DNA of 64,000 nucleotides from Amoebidium appalachense (Eukaryota; Ichthyosporea): contig CAVNZM010000002.1 in NCBI GenBank assembly GCA_963693365.1, forward strand, positions 3,286,001 to 3,350,000, written 5' to 3'. This document shows positions 11,004 through 46,332 of the stretch, piece after piece. Position 1 is the stretch's first letter; every line of letters begins with the position of its first letter. The notes below the pieces were generated by a model. It was not told where the DNA came from, made no database searches, and saw only the letters and a program-made list of their open reading frames with translations. The translations under genes were made by a program, and so were the position numbers.

Positions 11004-14000
11004 CCCCTCCCCCCCCTCCCCCATCCCCTCCCTCCCCCCCCCCCCACCACCACCACCCTGGCTACATGTGGTACGATGGGTATTTGGGGGGTCGGCTACA
11101 TTTGGTGCCACATTTGGTATACGTACTGCTACCCGGCGGAGGGGGGAGGGGGGGGGGGGGGGGCTAGTTGAAAACGGTGAAGGTGCTTTTTTGTGGATCT
11201 CAGCTGGCAGGTAAACAAGAATGACTGCACGGCAACAATGATGAATGTTGTCACTTTTGACTGCTACACTCTCAATGTTCTAAAAAGTTCTATACAGTTA
11301 CTGGCAGTGAAAACTGCATTGCTTTTTTAAGACTCAAACAAGAACAAGAAGACTATGATGATTCAGAACTAGAACTTATAATAATGCTCGTGTCTTCCTA
11401 CTACACAGGTTTGCCCACCCATATGCCAAGACGGTACCAAGCTGCCCTGCAATAACATCACCACGGCCACATGCCGCAACGGCCAGTGGTTCCTGGCCCG
11501 CCTGGCCGACTACGGCTGCCCGATTATTCCGCCCCCACCCCCCGCCGTCATAACCACTTGCCCTGCCACCAAGCCAGTAGATGCAGCCACATGCAACGTT
11601 GCAACAAGGGTTTCGTGCAGCTACGACCAGGTGTGCCCGGCAACCTGCCAAGACGGTACCAAGCTGCCCTGCAAGAACATCACCACGGCCACCTGCCGCA
11701 ACGGCCAGTGGTTCCTGGCCCGCCTGGCCGACTACGGCTGCTCTCTGGTCCCTCCCAAGCCCCCCACCATCACCGTGGCACCCGACGTACCCACCTGCCC
11801 CACCACCCGGCCGGCCGATGGTGCGGCATGCCAGCTGCCTGCCACCACACAGTGTGCCTACGACCAGGTATGGACACACCCCTCTAACCCTGAACCGCGA
11901 AGTCTAAGACCCTGTGGTCCTTGATTCCCTCTTGTGCAGCATCTTCTTGTGTTATTTTGTCAAAATACCTGCCTACTTTTTTATTCATGGCAGTGCTATT
12001 TCTGCGGTTTTGCTTTTAGTATGTATTGTTTACATGCCTATGGGCATGCCGCTTTGAATCTTTGAGGTAGGTGCAGGCAAACCTCTGCTTGTGTTTGCAA
12101 AACCGAAAGCATGTTCATTGAGGGATAGTGGCTGACCACAAATCTTAGATGTTTATGTGGCCTTTAAGTTTTTTTTTTAATGGAGATCAGTTATGAAAAC
12201 AGAAAGGCCGCAAGACAGGGTGATGGTTGTTGATTTTTAGTTTCTACTATAAGCCATGTCGCAATACCTGTGTTTTTTGCACATTTTTCTTTTTTCCTTT
12301 CTTTCTTTCTTTTTTTTTTTTGGAAAAGAATCTAGAAATGACCTATACAATTCAGGAATTCATAGAAAGGTTGCAGGGACAATAAGAACGTGACAGCAGT
12401 GCTCCCTACCATCTTTTTGAACCAGAGATTTGATACTCATGCCATGCTTTTGTCCTGCTTCTGCGCAGGTGTGCCCGGCAACGTGCCAAGACGGTACCCA
12501 GCTGCCCTGCAAGAATGTCACCACCGCCACATGCCGCAACGGCCAGTGGTCCCTGGCCCGCTTGGCCGACTACGGCTGCCCCCCCTATTCCGCCCACCCC
12601 CCCCACAGCCATTACCACTTGCCCTGCCACCAAGCCAGCAGATGCAGCCACATGCAACGTTGCATCAACAGTTGTGTGTGGTTACGACCAGGTGTGCCCT
12701 GCCCCTTGCCAGGATGGCACCAAGCTGCCCTGCAAGAACATCACCGAGGCCCGCTGCACTGACGGCAAGTGGCGCCTTGCCCGCCTCGCAGACTACAGAT
12801 GCCCCCTTGTTCCCATTCCGCCACCAGTAGTTGCGTTCAAGTGTCCGGCCACCTCGCCTACGGGTGCATGCACCGCACCGGCTACCACAGTCTGCGGATA
12901 CAACAAACTGTGCCCCGGCGAGTGCCTGGATGGGACCGTTCTGCCGTGCAAAAACCGCACAGAGGTTCGGTGCGTCAGCGGCAAGTGGGTGGTGGCTGAG
13001 TTGGCAGACTATTCTTGCCCTGACGATTCTCTGCTGCCGGATGAGCTTGAACTTACCAACGAGGAAAATGTTGCTCAGGAGGTCCCTGTGTGCCCGGCTG
13101 TGAAGCCCACCATTGGTGGGGCGTGCCAACTACCTGCCACCACAGAGTGCAGTTATGATTCGGTGTGCCCAGGTACGTGTGCCAATGGTTCGAAGCTGCC
13201 CTGCAAGAACATCACCACGGCCACATGCCGCAACGGCCAGTGGTTACTGGCCCGCCTGGCTGACTACGGCTGCCCCATTATTCCGCCTGCACCACCCGCC
13301 GTCATTACCACTTGCTCTGCCACCAAGCCAGCAGATGCAGCCACATGCAACGTTGCATCGGCAGTGGTGTGTGGCTACGACCAGGTTTGCCCACCCACCT
13401 GTGCCGATGGATCCAAGCTTCCCTGCAAAAACGTCACGGAGGCCCGCTGTACGGACGGGAAATGGCGACTGGCCCGCCTGGCCGACTACGGCTGCCCTCT
13501 GGTCCCTCCCAAGCCCCCCACCGTCATCGTGGCACCCGACGTACCCACCTGCCCCACCACCCGGCCGGCCGATGGTGCGGCATGCCAGCTGCCTGCCACC
13601 ACACAGTGTGCCTACGACCAGGTGTGGATGCACTCCGTTGAGGTTGACTGGCTTAACATGTGTTACGTCGATTTAGCTGAAGTTTATTGGCATGTTTCAT
13701 GATGGCGCTATACTACTGGTAACATTAATATGAAAACCCGCGCTATCCACATGCCATGTCATGCCTTTTTGATGAATGTACACTAAAACCAGCTCCCCGT
13801 CACAACATGAAAAGGTGCTACATCTGTTGTTGGTGGCAGCTCGGAGGCTCAATGGTTTTAAGCTTTACAGAGTACATGCAGCCACACTTGCATGAATGGC
13901 TGCCGGGCCGATTTGATCATTCCTCGTGCCCTTGCACTCTATGTACCTTCAGGCCGACTAACCGTTTTCTCATCTGTACAGGTGTGCCCGGCAACATGCC

Positions 14001-16425
14001 AAGACGGCACCAAGCTGCCCTGCAAAAACATCACCACGGCCACATGCCGCAACGGCCAGTGGTTCCTGGCCGGCCTGGCTGACTACGGCTGCCCCATTAA
14101 TCCGCCTGCACCCCCCGCCGTCATTACCACTTGCCCTGCCACCAAGCCAGCAGATGCAGCCACATGCAACGTTGCATCGACAGTGGTGTGTGGCTACGAC
14201 CAGGTTTGCCCACCCACCTGTGCCGATGGATCCAAGCTTCCCTGCAAAAACGTCACGGAGGCCCGCTGTACGGACGGGAAATGGCGACTGGCCCGCCTGG
14301 CCGACTACGGCTGCCCTCTGGTCCCTCCCAAGCCCCCCACCGTTATCGTGGCATCCGACGTACCCACCTGCCCCACCACCCGGCCGGCCGATGGTGCGGC
14401 ATGCCAACTGCCTGCCACCACACAGTGTGCCTACGACCAGGTGTGGATGCACTCTATTGAGGTTGACTGGCTTAGAATGTGTTACGTCGATTTTAGCTGA
14501 AGGTTATTGGCATGTTCCATGATGGCGCTATACTACGTAGGCTAGTTAAATTAATATGAAAACCCGTGCTATTCACATGCCATGTCATGCCTTTTTGATG
14601 AATGTACACTAAAACCAGCTCCCCGTCACAACATGAAAAGGTGCTACATCTGTTGTTGGTGGCAGCTCGGAGGCTCAATGGTTTTAAGCTTTACAGAGTA
14701 TATGCAGCCACACTTGCATGAATGGCTGCCGGGCCGATTTGATCATTCCTCGTGCCCTTGCACTCTATGTACCTTCAGGCCGACTAACCGTTTTCTCATC
14801 TGTACAGGTGTGCCCGGCAACATGCCAAGACGGCACCAAGCTGCCCTGCAAAAACATCACCACGGCCACATGCCGCAACGGCCAGTGGTTCCTGGCCCGC
14901 CTGGCTGACTACGGCTGCCTGATTGTCCCCGTCGCTCCCCCCACTGTCATTGCTCCCCCGACCATCACAGCTACTTGCCCTGCCACCAAGCCAGCAGATG
15001 CAGCCACATGCAACGTTGCATCGACAGTGGTGTGTGGCTACGACCAGGTTTGCCCACCCACCTGTGCCGATGGATCCAAGCTTCCCTGCAAAAACGTCAC
15101 GGAGGTCCGCTGTACGGACGGGAAATGGCGACTGGCCCGCCTGGCCGACTACGGCTGCCCTCTGGTCCCTCCCAAGCCCCCCACCGTCATCGTGGCACCC
15201 GACGTACCCACCTGCCCCACCACCCGGCCGGCCGATGGTGCGGCATGCCAGCTACCTGCCACCACACAGTGTGCCTACGACCAGGTGTGGATGCACTCCG
15301 TTGAGGTTGACTGGCTTAGAATGTGTTACATCCATTTAGCTGAAGGTTATTGGCATGTTCCATGATGGCGCTATACTACGTATACTAGTAAAATTAATAT
15401 GAAAACCCGTGCTATTCACATGCCATGTCATGCCTTTTTGATGAATGTACACTAAAACCAGCTCCCCGTCACAACATGAAAAGGTGCTACATCTGTTGTA
15501 AACAGTTGGTGGCAGCTCGGAGGCTCAATGGTTTTAAGCTTTACAGAGTACATGCAGCCACACTTGCATGAATGGCTGCCGGGCCGATTTGATCATTCCT
15601 CGTGCCCTTGCACTCTATGTACCTTCAGGCCGACTAAACGTTTTCTCATCTGTACAGGTGTGCCCGGCAACATGCCAAGACGGCACCAAGCTGCCCTGCA
15701 AGAACATCACCACGGCCACATGCCGCAACGGCCAGTGGTTCCTGGCCCGCCTGGCTGACTACGGCTGCCCGATTGTCCCCGTCGCTAACCCCACTGTCAT
15801 TGCTCCCCCGACCATCACAGCTACTTGCCCTGCCACCAAGCCAGCAGATGCAGCCACATGCAATGTTGCATCGACAGTGGTGTGTGGTTATGACCAGGTG
15901 TGCCCTGCCCCTTGCCAGGATGGCACCAAGCTGCCCTGCAAGAACATCACCGAAGCCCGCTGCGCTGACCGCAAGTGGCGCCTCGCCCGCCTCGCAGACT
16001 ACGGATGCCCTCTGATTGCCCCCAAGCCAACCGTCATCGCACCTGCCCCCGCCACATGCCCAGCCTCCAAACCAACACCAGGAAGCGCATGCCAGCTACC
16101 TTCAACCCTCGAGTGCGGATTCGATCAGGTGTGCCCACCGGCTTGCCGTGACGGCACCAAGCTGCCCTGCAAGAACCTTACCACCGTCACATGCCGCAAC
16201 AACCAATGGAACGTTGCAACGTTAGCCGATCACGGCTGCCGTGATTCACAGTTTCCGACTGCAGAACGTGATAGCGTAGATTTCAACCCGGATGTTGATG
16301 GTGAAGTTGCCCCGGAGGGCGTGGGAGAAGCCCCCCCGGCCGGTGAGGGTTCTGCAGATTCGTTGGGTGCCGGCCCGGAGGAAGCACCGGCTGAACTGAC
16401 TGCGGAAGATTTTGCTCTTGAGTAG
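6865..16425 (+). CDS. Secreted cbEGF protein with 18 eight-cysteine repeats
   Basis: Exons: 6865-6919, 8591-9612, 10050-10286, 11409-11867, 12469-13621, 13982-14440, 14808-15284, 15658-16425 (about 1,542 aa if a +1 shift in exon 5 is discounted). Exon 1 (CACCATGG start) and exon 2 join in phase to give a signal peptide with core LSLGILLSVGLLASA. A calcium-binding EGF domain (DLNEC start) follows at about residues 53-97. Then come 18 repeats with spacing C-x10-C-x7-C-x5-C-x3-C-x7-C-x7-C-x14-C, Pro-rich linkers, and an N-x-T sequon after the sixth Cys (usually CKNITT). The C-terminus is a 60-residue acidic tail with no membrane segment. Introns fall at the same point of the repeat (after YDQ, phase 0). 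The protein is probably extracellular (matrix, wall or adhesion). I do not recognise the 8-Cys repeat as a named family. Confidence 0.85.
6920..8590 (+). other. Intron 1 of the cysteine-rich gene
   Basis: The donor GTGAGT follows the signal-peptide exon and the acceptor is CAAACAG at 8590. The intron holds a 53-nt poly-C run (7275-7327), an A-rich block (8075-8162), a second poly-C run (8330-8355) and a poly-T run (8469-8500) shortly before the acceptor. No additional in-phase exon is needed, because the signal peptide is continuous across the junction. Confidence 0.6.
7275..7327 (+). repeat. 53-nt poly-C homopolymer
   Basis: This is one of the longest uninterrupted homopolymers in the window, inside intron 1 of the cysteine-rich gene. 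It is followed by an A/G-rich stretch. Confidence 0.95.
13622..15657 (+). repeat. Tandem exon-intron duplication units of about 0.82-0.85 kb
   Basis: Introns 5, 6 and 7 (13622-13981, 14441-14807, 15285-15657) are near-identical in both body and ends. Each starts GTGTGGATGCACTC and ends CATCTGTACAG. The exons between them encode near-identical repeat pairs. The spacing between equivalent acceptors is 826 and 850 bp. Differences are small: a 7-bp insertion near 15501, an 18-bp longer linker in exon 7, and scattered substitutions. The 3' part of exon 5 (from about 13,195) matches exon 6, so it is the first copy of the series. Confidence 0.9.
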
Positions 16426-18928
<2,503 letters not shown>

Positions 18929-19073
18929 TTACGCCGCCGGCGGCCCGCTAATCTGAATGACGTTGTTCATATTACCGCCCATTCCGCCAACTAGCGGAAT
19001 GCCTGTGGACGATAGTTCTACTGTTTTTAGATTTGGCGTATTGGAAGAAGAATTGCGTCGAATTTGCTTACTA

Positions 19074-33413
<14,340 letters not shown>

Positions 33414-33550
33414 TCTTGTGTAACATGAAAGAACATGTGCGGTGATGGAAATGTCATGTTAGCATTTGTGTTTGTATTCTTTGTGTGCGTGTGTGTGCGT
33501 ACGTGTGTGTGCAGTGTATGTATGTATACTTGGTTTTGTGTTTGTGTTAG

Positions 33551-33583
<33 letters not shown>

Positions 33584-34812
33584 AAGTGTATATACGCGCG
33601 TTCCCTTGGTCCTGAGACTTATAGGGCTCATAAACTGCGTGGATGTATGCCTAAAAAGGTAGCCCCAGGCAAGCCTCAATGCCGAGTATATGTTTCTCAA
33701 ATCAACCACAAGCTTGCTGTTCTAACCAGAATCCTCCATACAATGGGTCCAAAAGGAGAACTAAAACGCAAATCACTGAGAATGAAACTTCCTCGGTTAG
33801 GAGCTCCAACTAAGACGGACACTCATCACAATCCTATGATGCATTTCGGATGTTCGACAAGGAGACGTGACTCTTTGCCAGAGCTGAAGGGACAGTTTGT
33901 GAGTTGTGGTGACTTGTGACGCTCGCAGAGAGCCTGAGGAGCCTGGGTTCGAAATCGATGAACAGATGACTGCGGATCTGAAACATTCTTTTGCTTGCTT
34001 AGGAAACTAAAAGGGGCTGGTAGAAAACTCTCTCATACCAAGCGATTTGTAAAGGATAATGATGCATAGACTACGTGATAAGAGTATTACAGCTGAGGCA
34101 TCAAGCACGTCAACAGTGGATAATCAGCCGTGGGTCACAATTTCAAGTGCTGGAAGCAAAGCATTCCAAACATTCTGAAGGCATTTATTCTGAAATAACG
34201 CATGCTCATTGGGTGCTGTAGATAAAACGCTCCATACGTAGGCCGGGATGGGCCGCTGCCGACGATCGAAATGGAAAAGACCACTCTTTACGCAAACATG
34301 CTGGACCCTTTGGTGCTACAAAAACTCTTTTAATTGTTGTTTATATGTCGATGGACACTTTTCTTTTCCCCAATGAACGCGAGTCACGCAACAAAAGTAT
34401 GAAACCACGGCGCACGGCCAGTTTTGGGCATCACATTCCACAAATTCCAAGGGGAAAAAACTAAGTAATAGCTTTATATAGCTATACTGTGAAATTCATG
34501 ATTGGGTAACTTTATCCGCAAGCGCGTGAGCATCGCGTCCACGTGATCACAATGATGCGATGCACACACGACAGCACGACGGCTACCTTGAGCAGGAGCT
34601 GTTCAACGTTCAATTTTTTTTTTCTTTTTTTTTTTTTAAATGCATGTCAATAATAAAGAGCAACGCATTCCCCCCTACGGCCACTGTGTTCTTTTATTAC
34701 CAATATATACCAGCTATTGCCTTTGCCACAGTGTTCATATATCTTAGAGTAACAGTGGTGGGTTGAAGATTATTCGCAACTTGAACGTGGGTGAGTGGCT
34801 GTCGTTTCAACT
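33414..34812. promoter_or_regulatory. Divergent interval between prominin and SMYD-like genes
   Basis: The prominin start (33413, minus) and the SET-gene start (34813, plus) are head to head. The interval contains GT repeats (about 33550-33580), a B-box-like word GGTTCGAAATC (33946-33956), T-rich runs (34615-34638) and otherwise unique sequence. An ATG-less frame at about 33580-33919 has no recognisable content. A missing prominin signal-peptide exon could lie here. Confidence 0.4.
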
Positions 34813-41128
<6,316 letters not shown>

Positions 41129-42302
41129 TGTTGTTCTTTGCTGCGGTCTTTCTGTGTTCAAAGTGGGACCAAATTCTTTTTTACTCGAGAAATGATTGGT
41201 TTGTGGGGTGTGTGCGCCCGTGTGGGTCGCCGGTTTTTTTTTTTTTTTTTTTTTTCTTTGTTGGGGGGGAGGGGGGAGGGGGGAGGGGGGATGGGATCTA
41301 TCAAGGATACACCCAACCTTTCTGTCCATATTTTGCCATTCCATTTTTGTTGATTATTTTAGTTATATGTTTATATTTTAGTTTTTTAATGGTGGTGGTG
41401 GTGGGGATTTGCCCGAGAAATTCGAGTACTTAATACTACTTATGTACATTCCACCCCTTTATTATTGCAGTTCAGGCCACAGACCTATTTAAGGCTGTAA
41501 TGTTGATACGCCTACCTGTTTCTGAATTCTGGATTTTTCGTGCTGTGGTTAGCCCTCACCGGGGTGCACTGAACATAGCTTTGTACATTTGCTGTGGAGG
41601 TGTCGAGTGTAAATGAAACGAGAATTGTAGAATAGACAAGCTGATCTGATGTAGCCTGGTGCTAAAACAGAACAAACCATGAAATGGACTTTTCCCAAAA
41701 CTCTCAGCCACACATCTAAGCGCTACGACACATAACAAGATGAGGCGGGCAATAAATTGCTCGTATTTATTGCAGTCTTTTTAAGCGCCAGAACTGCTTA
41801 TCAAAAATAAAAGGGTATGCAGGGCCAAGCGCTTGTCTTATTGTGGAGTGCTAGTTCTGCCCAACTTAAGTCCGTGTTTCAGAATTTGGAGCTCTAGAGA
41901 ACATCTATGAGGGATAGCTAACTCTGCTGTGCTGCAAGCGTTCTGTGTCATCTGAACGTATTGCTCTGTTAGAAAAATACAACGTCATTTCAAATCAACA
42001 ATGAACAATAATATTTACACGTTTAAAGAATGACATAATTTGTACAACAAAGTGGCCTAGCAGTTACGACCCTAAACTACAAGAGGAACTTCACAACATG
42101 GGACACTCACATTCCAATCGCTAATTCACAGACCCAAACCAAAACGTGTGCTTCCAAACCAGCTTTGCCCTGGCGATTTCGCACTGCCGAGAGCCTGCAG
42201 AGACACCTTTGCTATACCATGTATTCCGTTTCAGGTTACCATCAACTGCCTCCACCGCCATCCCACCCTTCGTTGAAAACCTTTCCGAAAATTATTTCCT
42301 AC
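41129..42302. other. Convergent 3' region: polyA signals and tRNA-like box
   Basis: It contains a poly-T/poly-G patch (41230-41290). AATAAA lies at 41751-41756, forming an inverted pair CAATAAA...TTTATTG with an AATAAA on the minus strand (41766-41771), so it could serve both flanking genes. An A-box-like TGGCCTAGCAGT sits at 42053-42064. A possible last exon of the minus-strand gene is at 42194-42121. No other gene is seen. Confidence 0.4.
41750..41772. terminator. Two-way polyadenylation signal
   Basis: CAATAAA and its exact reverse complement TTTATTG are separated by about 9 nt. They lie between the stop of the SMYD-like gene and the end of the opposing small gene. A role in 3'-end formation for both strands is inferred from the motif and position. 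Confidence 0.4.
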
Positions 42303-42672
42303 CTGTCTTCACGCTGAAGCCCTGCATTTCAGCCTGATAACACTGTATGCTCTCAGCAAAATCTCCACCACAACACAGACACATTCCTGCAATCGTTGGC
42401 GCGGGAAGGGTCATCCCACAGTTCTGGCAAAACTGCAGGTCTGGGTATGTTGGATTGTGTACCAGGTTCCTCGTTTCCACACTCATAACATCGTGATATT
42501 GTGGTGGTGTTGATGTGTACGCGGGTGCGGGCAGATGTATTGTTGGGGGAGCGGGTGTAGCTTGTGCTGAGCGGGAGGAGCGAAGGAAAAGGTCAACGTA
42601 GGCAGGTAGCCCCTGTGCGTCCCGCGGGGCTTGGTGCCTTTCGATTTCGCGCTGTGGCGTAGCCATGTTCAT
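42303..42672 (-). CDS. Small double-CxxC protein, unrecognised
   Basis: The frame starts at an ATG (42672, or 42666 with context GAACATGG). It encodes 123 residues up to a good donor (ACAG then GTAGGA at 42303/42302). The N-terminal half is charged and Pro/Ala/Thr-rich. The C-terminal part contains CQNCG, then 12 residues on, CLCC, which is a probable zinc-binding knuckle. A possible in-phase final exon runs 42194-42121 and would give 147 residues. It is divergent with fimbrin (starts 820 bp apart). I do not recognise the family. Confidence 0.5.
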
Positions 42673-43492
42673 CACAAAAGTTGTTTTCTTCCTTTTCCGT
42701 ATCGATGCCAGGGTGAAAGACTGAAATCATAAAGGAATGGAATTCGGAGTACAGTGAGTATTGTGCATGACGTCATCCGGGGAACCGAAAAATTTCAAAA
42801 TCACGAGATTCAATATGTGTTTACCAAGTCTAATTTTTTAGAATACACAGACTTGTCCCAGTTGTATCAAGAAAATGAAAATGTTAAAGCAACAAAACTA
42901 ACTATATGCAGAAAAAGAAAATATAGGCGTTCCTGTAACATACCGCAAGCACCCCCAGAGAGTGGCGTGCGACTCGTGCGGCCTGACAGATCTCAAAATA
43001 CACCTGCCTTATTAGGCAACCGGGAAAATGAACGGCATCCTGGCATGAACACAAATGGGGAAAATACAGTATATTTGCAGAAACCACAACCGTCTAAACA
43101 CATAAAAACTTGTTTATTAGATATAGTCATCAAAAAAGACGCATTTGCTTAAAGAATCTTTTATTTCCCTCGTTCAAAGTCATATACCAAGACTTCACAG
43201 TGCTTTTTGCCCACCTCAACCCACGCTCTTTTGATTGGCCACAAATCAATTGCCGCCGGCTTCAAGTTTCTTTGCTTCAAACTTGCGACCACATTCCTGA
43301 ACTTCGCATGCACCGTTTTGACACCTCTCATGTTTGCGGGATTTTGTTTGCTTTACTTGCACCCACTTTCAGTTTTCACCTTCATTCTTTCACTGTACGT
43401 AGAAGGAATATAAGTGTAAGAAAGGATAAAAGTAGGGAACCTTACTGCTTTATCTATATACAGCCCTTCTCTCTGTTTGCAAGAGCTCGACC
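42673..43492. promoter_or_regulatory. Shared 820-bp interval upstream of fimbrin
   Basis: It separates two divergent starts. It contains GATTGGCC near 43234 (CCAAT type) and AATATAAG near 43410, about 80 bp upstream of the fimbrin ATG, as a possible TATA-like element. A 132-codon frame from 42754 starts with GTG rather than ATG and resembles nothing known. Confidence 0.35.
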
Positions 43493-44301
43493 ATGGCAGC
43501 TTCCATGACCCCCGAAGAGCTCGAGGAGCTGCGTGATGCCTTCGGTAGGAACCAGGCAAAAACAACAGAACGGCGTTCATACAATGCGATTTCTTAATTC
43601 TGGAAAGGGGAAGAACCTAATTTTTGTGTCTCTCTTGCTCTGCACCACCATGCATAATTGACAGTGTGGCAGACCTCATGAGAGCAAAGTGTTGTGCCAG
43701 ATCCTGTGCCAGATCTCACGAGCACATTCCTGGTTGTTTATACTTTCATCATCATCTGTTCTGTCAGCCTTTAAGTCTTTTTTTTTATATTCGAACACTA
43801 GCAGGTCTTTCGCTCCTGGGCAGACATAAAACCTCTTTCCCCTTGGCCACAGGGCTCTCTTCACGGTGCTCTAGAGCTCTCAAAGTTTGTTCCTGTCTGC
43901 GACACTCTGGCTCTGTTTGCTCACTGCTTTTCCTCAAACCGTGGTTGATTTTTGTGCTTCTTCTGTCGATCCTTAAGTTTAGTCCCTCCTGCTGTTTCCC
44001 TAGAGTCCCCCCCTCCCACCCCCACCCTCACCCCCACCCTTCACCCTCTTCTTTCCCATTCTTTTTCCCTCCTCCCTCCCCCTCTCCCCCCCATCAACAC
44101 GCTCTCACACATCCTTTCGGTCTTTATTCTGAAAAATGCATACTTAATCCCCCTCGAGGTATATTGCCCTATCCCCCCCTCCCCCCGCCCTGCTCCCCCG
44201 CCCCCTCATACTTCTTCCGCACCTTCAGGAACAGACACGTACGTCCCAGACCTCCCCCCCTTCTCCCTTGAGCCCCCACGCCGAGGACCCCCTTCCTCAC
44301 T

Positions 44302-44342
<41 letters not shown>

Positions 44343-44886
44343 TCCTCCCCCCTCAACACACACACACACACACACACACGAGCGCCTACGTACGCACCTC
44401 CCCCTCTCCCCCTCCCCCTTCTTCACCCCCCTCGCCCGCCTCCATTGCACCATTCAGCCCTTCTATGCCCGACAGCCACCTCCCCCCCCCCCCCCCCCCC
44501 CCCCCCCAACAAATAACCACCACTGCGGTCGGCCCTCTGTTCCCGACCTACTCTCATTTTTTTTTTTCCTTACGCCCACGCAGAGAAATTCGACATCAAC
44601 AAGAATGGCAAGATCAGCACCGACGAGGTTGTGGAGGCGCTTGCCGAGGCCGGGGAGAAGGTGCCCGGCTACAAGGCCAGAATCATGATGCAGGAGGTGG
44701 ACACGGACAGGGACGGTGCAATCAACTTTGATGAGTTTGTGGCGGTAGGTGGTTTGTGTTTGTGTGTAGTGTGTATGTTTGTGGGGGGGGGGGGGGGGGG
44801 GGAGGGGGGGGGGTTCAAGATTTTTCTTTCTTTCTTTGGGGGGGGGGGGGGGGAGGGGGGTACAGCATCTATTCACTTTTTTTTTT

Positions 44887-44917
<31 letters not shown>

Positions 44918-45141
44918 GGGGGGGCTCTGTCTGTGTACATGAACATGTACACACAGGGCGAGATCAAGTACCAAGGGGGCTGAGGTTCGTTTAAAACAGT
45001 GGGTGAGGCACCGGGAGAGGAGGGGGGGGGGGGGGGGAGGGGGGGTCGTTATCTACTTTTCACTTCAATAATGTAGCTGAAGGGAAGGTGAGAGATGAAT
45101 CCTGATGAGTTGGCAGTACGCGGTTTGGGCCCGGCCAACAA

Positions 45142-45175
<34 letters not shown>

Positions 45176-45434
45176 CTATGGATTATGGTAAAACAGTACA
45201 TTATAGGGAAACTTTTGTACACTTCCTCGGCAATGACCAGTCTTGTCTGGTTTGCAGATGTTCACGGACATTCGCAAGGCCAAGGACAAGGGGTTCACCA
45301 AGGCCGTCAAGCAAGTGGGCGATAAGGTCAAGTCGTTTGCTGGCTCGGAGGCATCGGCAGACGGCACAACACACTCCATGGCTGACGATGAGAGGGCCGC
45401 TTTCACTGACTGGTGCGTGTGTGGGTGTGTTTGT

Positions 45435-45466
<32 letters not shown>

Positions 45467-45764
45467 TCGACAGGAGGTGGTGGTGTGGGGGTGAGGGAGG
45501 GGGGGGGGGGATGGGTTGAGGGGACACTGTGTGATGGATTTAATTTGGGGAGAGAAGGTTTAAAGGGGCAGGGAGCAGGTCTATGGGTGTGTGTGTAGAT
45601 GCGCGGGGGGGGTAATTCCTGGATGGAGACGGTTGTGTGTGAGGAGGAATTATTATTGAGATGAGAGGTGAGGGGAATAGGAGGAGGTGTTAAATGGGAC
45701 ACAAAGGGAGCTCGCTCCTTGGTTGGCACATGGGGCTTTCTCTTAAGTTCATGAAAGCTCCGTA

Positions 45765-45809
<45 letters not shown>

Positions 45810-46297
45810 TTTGTTTGTTTGTTTGTTTTTTTCTTTTTTTCTTTTGTTTTTTTTTAAGGGATGGGGGGAGGGGGGGTTGTATGATGGTGGTTGTTTGCGT
45901 GTGTAAAGGAATTGGGGGTTTTTTTTTTTGGGGGGGGGGGGGGTTTAAGGATATGAAAGAGGGTGTTACACATATCAGGTGCTGCACGTGCCGACAGTTC
46001 TTCTGTTCTTCTGTTTTGCTTCCTGACCTTGTGCGCTTTTCTCCTTAGGGTCAACTACTCTCTGAGCTCCGACTCCGATCTCAAGGGCATGGGGATTGTG
46101 CCTGTGTCCGACAACGACCATGGCCTGTTCGACGCCTGCAACAACGGCCTGTTGCTGGCGTACGTGCTTTATTATAATTAACCATAATTTTATAATTTTG
46201 TTTACTTTTGCACATGCTTTGTTGTTATGGTTTTGCGTAGAAAAGTGGTGGTGTGGTGTGAGAAACTGCGGAAAGGAGATGTTGGGACAGGGGGAGA

Positions 46298-46332
<35 letters not shown>

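Noticed and set aside
11376-14452. Long minus-strand frames (Gly/Ala/Val-rich with repeated GRGDV and AGQLG words)
   Set aside because: They are antisense shadows of the cysteine-rich repeats and simply mirror that tandem array.
33551-33919. Plus-strand frame between prominin and the SET gene
   Set aside because: There is no good start or splice context, and its beginning is a GT repeat translation. It could be a TE remnant, but nothing is recognisable.
42754-43152. 132-codon plus-strand frame upstream of fimbrin
   Set aside because: It begins with GTG, has no in-frame ATG near its start, no recognisable motif, and lies in the divergent promoter interval.
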